Part shown: in pieces, positions 38,085 through 40,094 of the stretch
Layout: every line of letters starts with the position of its first letter
How positions within the stretch are numbered: position 1 is the first letter of the stretch
Assembly (NCBI GenBank): GCA_013911715.1
Contig: JACEST010000003.1
Coordinates: forward strand, 1 to 40,094
DNA length: 40,094 nucleotides
Reading direction: 5' to 3'
Origin: Sphingopyxis sp.
GTDB taxonomy: Bacteria > Pseudomonadota > Alphaproteobacteria > Sphingomonadales > Sphingomonadaceae
Program-made: the position numbers and the translations under genes
Notes under the pieces: model-generated
Databases searched by the model: none
Seen by the model: the letters and a program-made list of their open reading frames with translations, nothing else
Told to the model about the DNA's origin: nothing

Positions 38085-39904
38085 TGGCACCCATGATCCA
38101 TGCCTCGGGCAGCGAGGCCGGAACCGCCGCGCTGGCGCTGACCGAAGGCGCGATCCTGCTGGGCGTCGCGACGCTGTTCGTGCTGATCTTCCGCCGCCTT
38201 GGTCTGGGCGCAGTGCTCGGCTATATCATCGCCGGGGCGCTGGTCGGTCCCTATGGCTTTGGCCTCGTCGGCGGCGGCGAATCGAAGCTCGCCATAGCCG
38301 AAATTGGCATCGCGCTGCTGCTGTTCCTTGTCGGGCTCGAGCTCCATCCGCGCCGCCTGTGGCAGCTCAGGCGCGACATTTTCGGGCTGGGGCTGACGCA
38401 GGTGGTGGTCGCGGGGCTGATCCTGTCGGTGCTGATTTTTGCGACGCTGGGTTTCAGCTGGGAAGCCGCGCTCGCGCTCGGCTTGCCGCTGGCCCTGTCG
38501 TCGACGGCGCAGGTGCTGCCGGGCCTCAAAAGTTCGGGCCGCATCAACTCGCCCTTTGGCGAGCGCGCTTTTTCGATCCTGTTGTTTCAGGATCTGTCGA
38601 TCGTCCCGCTGATCACGATCATCGCCGCCATGTCGCGCGCGCCGGCCGACCCGACCGCGCCGACGGGCGTGGAAATGGCGATTTATACCGTCGCCGCCGT
38701 CGTCGGGCTGGTGCTTGCGGGGCGCTTTGTCCTGAACCCGCTGCTCAGGCTGGTGGGTCGGCTGGGCGAGCGCGAGCTGTTTGTCGTCGTCGGCCTGCTG
38801 GTGGTGCTGGCGAGCGCGGCACTCATGCACAGCCTGCACCTTTCGACCGCGCTGGGGGCGTTTATCGCGGGTGTGATGCTGGCCGATTCGCCCTATCGGC
38901 ACGAAATTGAGGCCGATGTCGAACCCTTCCGCCTGATCCTGCTGGGGCTGTTCTTCCTCGCAGTCGGCATGGTGCTCGATCTCGATGCGGTGTTCGCCCG
39001 CCCGGGGCTGGTGATCGCGCTGGCGCTGGGGCTGGTCGCGGTCAAGGTGGCGGTGCTGACGCTGGTCGCGCGATTGTTCGGGATCAATTGGAAACAGGCG
39101 TTGGGCCTTGGCCTGCTGCTCAGCCAGGGCGGCGAATTTGGTTTTGTCCTGTTCAATCAGGCGAGCGCGGCGCTGCTGATCGATCCCGCCGCCGCCAGCC
39201 TGTTCAGCGCCGTTGTCACGCTCTCGATGGTGACCACGCCTTTCCTGATGCTGTTTGCGCGTGGATTGGAACTCGCGCCCGACAGCGATGCCGAGCTGGT
39301 CGATCCCGACATGGCACCGCGCGGCAGTGCGCTCGTCATCGGTTATGGCCGCTTTGGCCAGATGGTCGCGCAGATGCTGCACGCGGTCGATTGTTCGGTG
39401 ACGCTGATCGACAAAAAGCCGTCGCAGATTGAGTTGTCGGGGCGGTTTGACACCAAGGTTTATTATGGCGACGGGCTGCGGCTCGACCTGCTGCGCCGCG
39501 CCGGGGCCGATGAAGCGCGGCTCATTATCTTTTGCATCGACGACAAGGATATGAGCGCGAAGGACCTCGAACCCGTCGTCGCCGCCTTCTCGCAGGCGCA
39601 GATTTTCGCGCGCGTTTTCGACCGCCGCCAACTGATCGCGGTCAATGACGCGGGGCTCGCGGGCACGGTGCGCGAAATGTTCGAAAGTTCGATCGCGATG
39701 GGGCTGATGGCGCTCAAATCGCTCCAGGTGTCCGACGATGAAATCGCCGATGTCGAAGCCGCGCTGCGCCACCTTGATGAAACGCGGTTGCAGGACCAGA
39801 TTGACACCGGCGACCTGCGCGCGGGTTTCGACAAGCGCTTTACCGCCGATGCGAAGAAGCAGGTCGGCCCGGTGATGGCGACGATTCGGCGGCTGGCGGA
39901 GTAA
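38081..39904 (+). CDS. CPA2 family cation/proton antiporter with RCK domain (KefB/KefC-like)
   Basis: The 607-residue protein has about 12 membrane segments (LGLGAVLGYIIAGALVGPYG, IGIALLLFLVGLELHPRRLW, LSSTAQVLPGLKSSGRIN, STALGAFIAGVMLADSPYRH, LGLLLSQGGEFGFVLFNQAS) and a cytoplasmic NAD-binding TrkA-N/RCK domain from about residue 410 (GSALVIGYGRFGQMVAQML, CSVTLIDKKPSQIEL). It exchanges K+ or Na+ for protons and, like KefC, may respond to electrophile adducts. ATG 38081 overlaps the preceding stop; ATG 38084 and 38093 are alternatives. Confidence 0.94.
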   Translation: MMAPMIHASGSEAGTAALALTEGAILLGVATLFVLIFRRLGLGAVLGYIIAGALVGPYGFGLVGGGESKLAIAEIGIALLLFLVGLELHPRRLWQLRRDIFGLGLTQVVVAGLILSVLIFATLGFSWEAALALGLPLALSSTAQVLPGLKSSGRINSPFGERAFSILLFQDLSIVPLITIIAAMSRAPADPTAPTGVEMAIYTVAAVVGLVLAGRFVLNPLLRLVGRLGERELFVVVGLLVVLASAALMHSLHLSTALGAFIAGVMLADSPYRHEIEADVEPFRLILLGLFFLAVGMVLDLDAVFARPGLVIALALGLVAVKVAVLTLVARLFGINWKQALGLGLLLSQGGEFGFVLFNQASAALLIDPAAASLFSAVVTLSMVTTPFLMLFARGLELAPDSDAELVDPDMAPRGSALVIGYGRFGQMVAQMLHAVDCSVTLIDKKPSQIELSGRFDTKVYYGDGLRLDLLRRAGADEARLIIFCIDDKDMSAKDLEPVVAAFSQAQIFARVFDRRQLIAVNDAGLAGTVREMFESSIAMGLMALKSLQVSDDEIADVEAALRHLDETRLQDQIDTGDLRAGFDKRFTADAKKQVGPVMATIRRLAE

Positions 39905-39909
39905 AGAAT

Positions 39910-39992
39910 GTCATTGCGAGGAGCGTAGCGACGCGGCAATCCAGAGCGGTGCAGGGCCGCCCTGGATTGCTTCGCCTTCGGCTCGCAATGAC
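39910..39992. repeat. inverted repeat, same family as 31655-31729
   Basis: GTCATTGCGAGGAGCGTAGC with GGCAATCCAG is mirrored by CCTGGATTGCTTCGCC and GCTCGCAATGAC. It begins 5 bases after the antiporter stop. The remaining bases to 40094 show no gene. Confidence 0.88.
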
Positions 39993-40094
39993 GGCGGGTA
40001 TATCTGACGTCATCACGGTCTAGTCACCTGAATCTAAAGTCCGTTGGATAAAGCTATTTCGGTCTTTTGGCAGAAGCGCTTGACCGAGGCGAGG

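Noticed and set aside
35041..38094. A minus-strand open frame of about 1000 codons
   Set aside because: It is antisense to DUF2490, radA, cvpA and the IscU-like gene and is rich in Arg, Ala, Gln and His, typical of a shadow in GC-rich DNA.
38006..39772. A minus-strand open frame antisense to the CPA2 antiporter
   Set aside because: The antiporter has clear family motifs; the antisense product is low-complexity Gln/His/Arg.

Overview
The window is a GC-rich alphaproteobacterial chromosome segment, most likely from a sphingomonad close to Sphingopyxis. This rests on a SciP/DUF1153 gene beside mnmA, a PhoK-type alkaline phosphatase, an Anbu proteasome-like cluster, an alphaproteobacterial LexA box and several families of palindromic intergenic repeats that I associate with Sphingomonadales. 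The genus is an inference; there is no rRNA gene here.

Layout. 1-2169: the truncated cell-cycle regulator SciP, mnmA, and an unlisted 47-residue arginine-rich small protein. 2166-14241: two divergent, tightly overlapping operons that look like one catabolic system. The minus arm (8558 to 2166) encodes an alpha/beta-hydrolase-fold protein with His in the nucleophile elbow, a lipocalin-like protein, a LeuC-like and a LeuD-like aconitase-family dehydratase, an HMG-CoA-lyase-family enzyme and a family III CoA-transferase. The plus arm (8636 to 14241) encodes an isochorismatase-family amidohydrolase, two PuuE-like NodB-fold proteins, an aldehyde dehydrogenase, a glyoxalase-fold lipoprotein, a second lipocalin-like protein and an exported DUF1330 protein. 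A 12-bp perfect palindrome lies in the 77-bp gap between the arms. My best reading is breakdown of a substituted cyclic imide: ring opening, half-amide hydrolysis, hydration of a methylmaleate-type diacid, CoA activation, then cleavage to acetyl-CoA and a 2-oxoacid such as pyruvate. The chemistry is inferred from families only.

14284-27416: a decayed IS5-type transposase, then mostly housekeeping genes (YbjN, UbiK, TspO, TlyA, DsbD-like, PhoK-like, ProC, MarR, IlvE, tRNA-Gln(UUG)), followed by a minus-strand acyl-CoA dehydrogenase pair with a LiuR-like operator. 27519-31630: the conserved Anbu cluster (ATP-grasp, alpha-E, transglutaminase, Anbu). 31631-34246: an orphan SOS promoter, a flavin monooxygenase with a small membrane protein, and their divergent TetR regulator with twin operators. 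34302-39904: transaldolase, a DUF2490 outer-membrane protein, radA, cvpA, an IscU/NifU-like protein and a CPA2 cation/proton antiporter.

Across the window, palindromic repeats sit in gene junctions. In five places the purine-rich arm of a repeat is placed as the Shine-Dalgarno sequence of the next gene, three of which start with TTG or GTG. In four places a repeat encodes the tail or linker of a protein. One repeat pair, in inverted orientation, flanks a DUF559 nuclease reading frame and fuses it to the LeuD-like protein, which suggests a small mobile element. These repeat features and the divergent catabolic system are the most novel things here.
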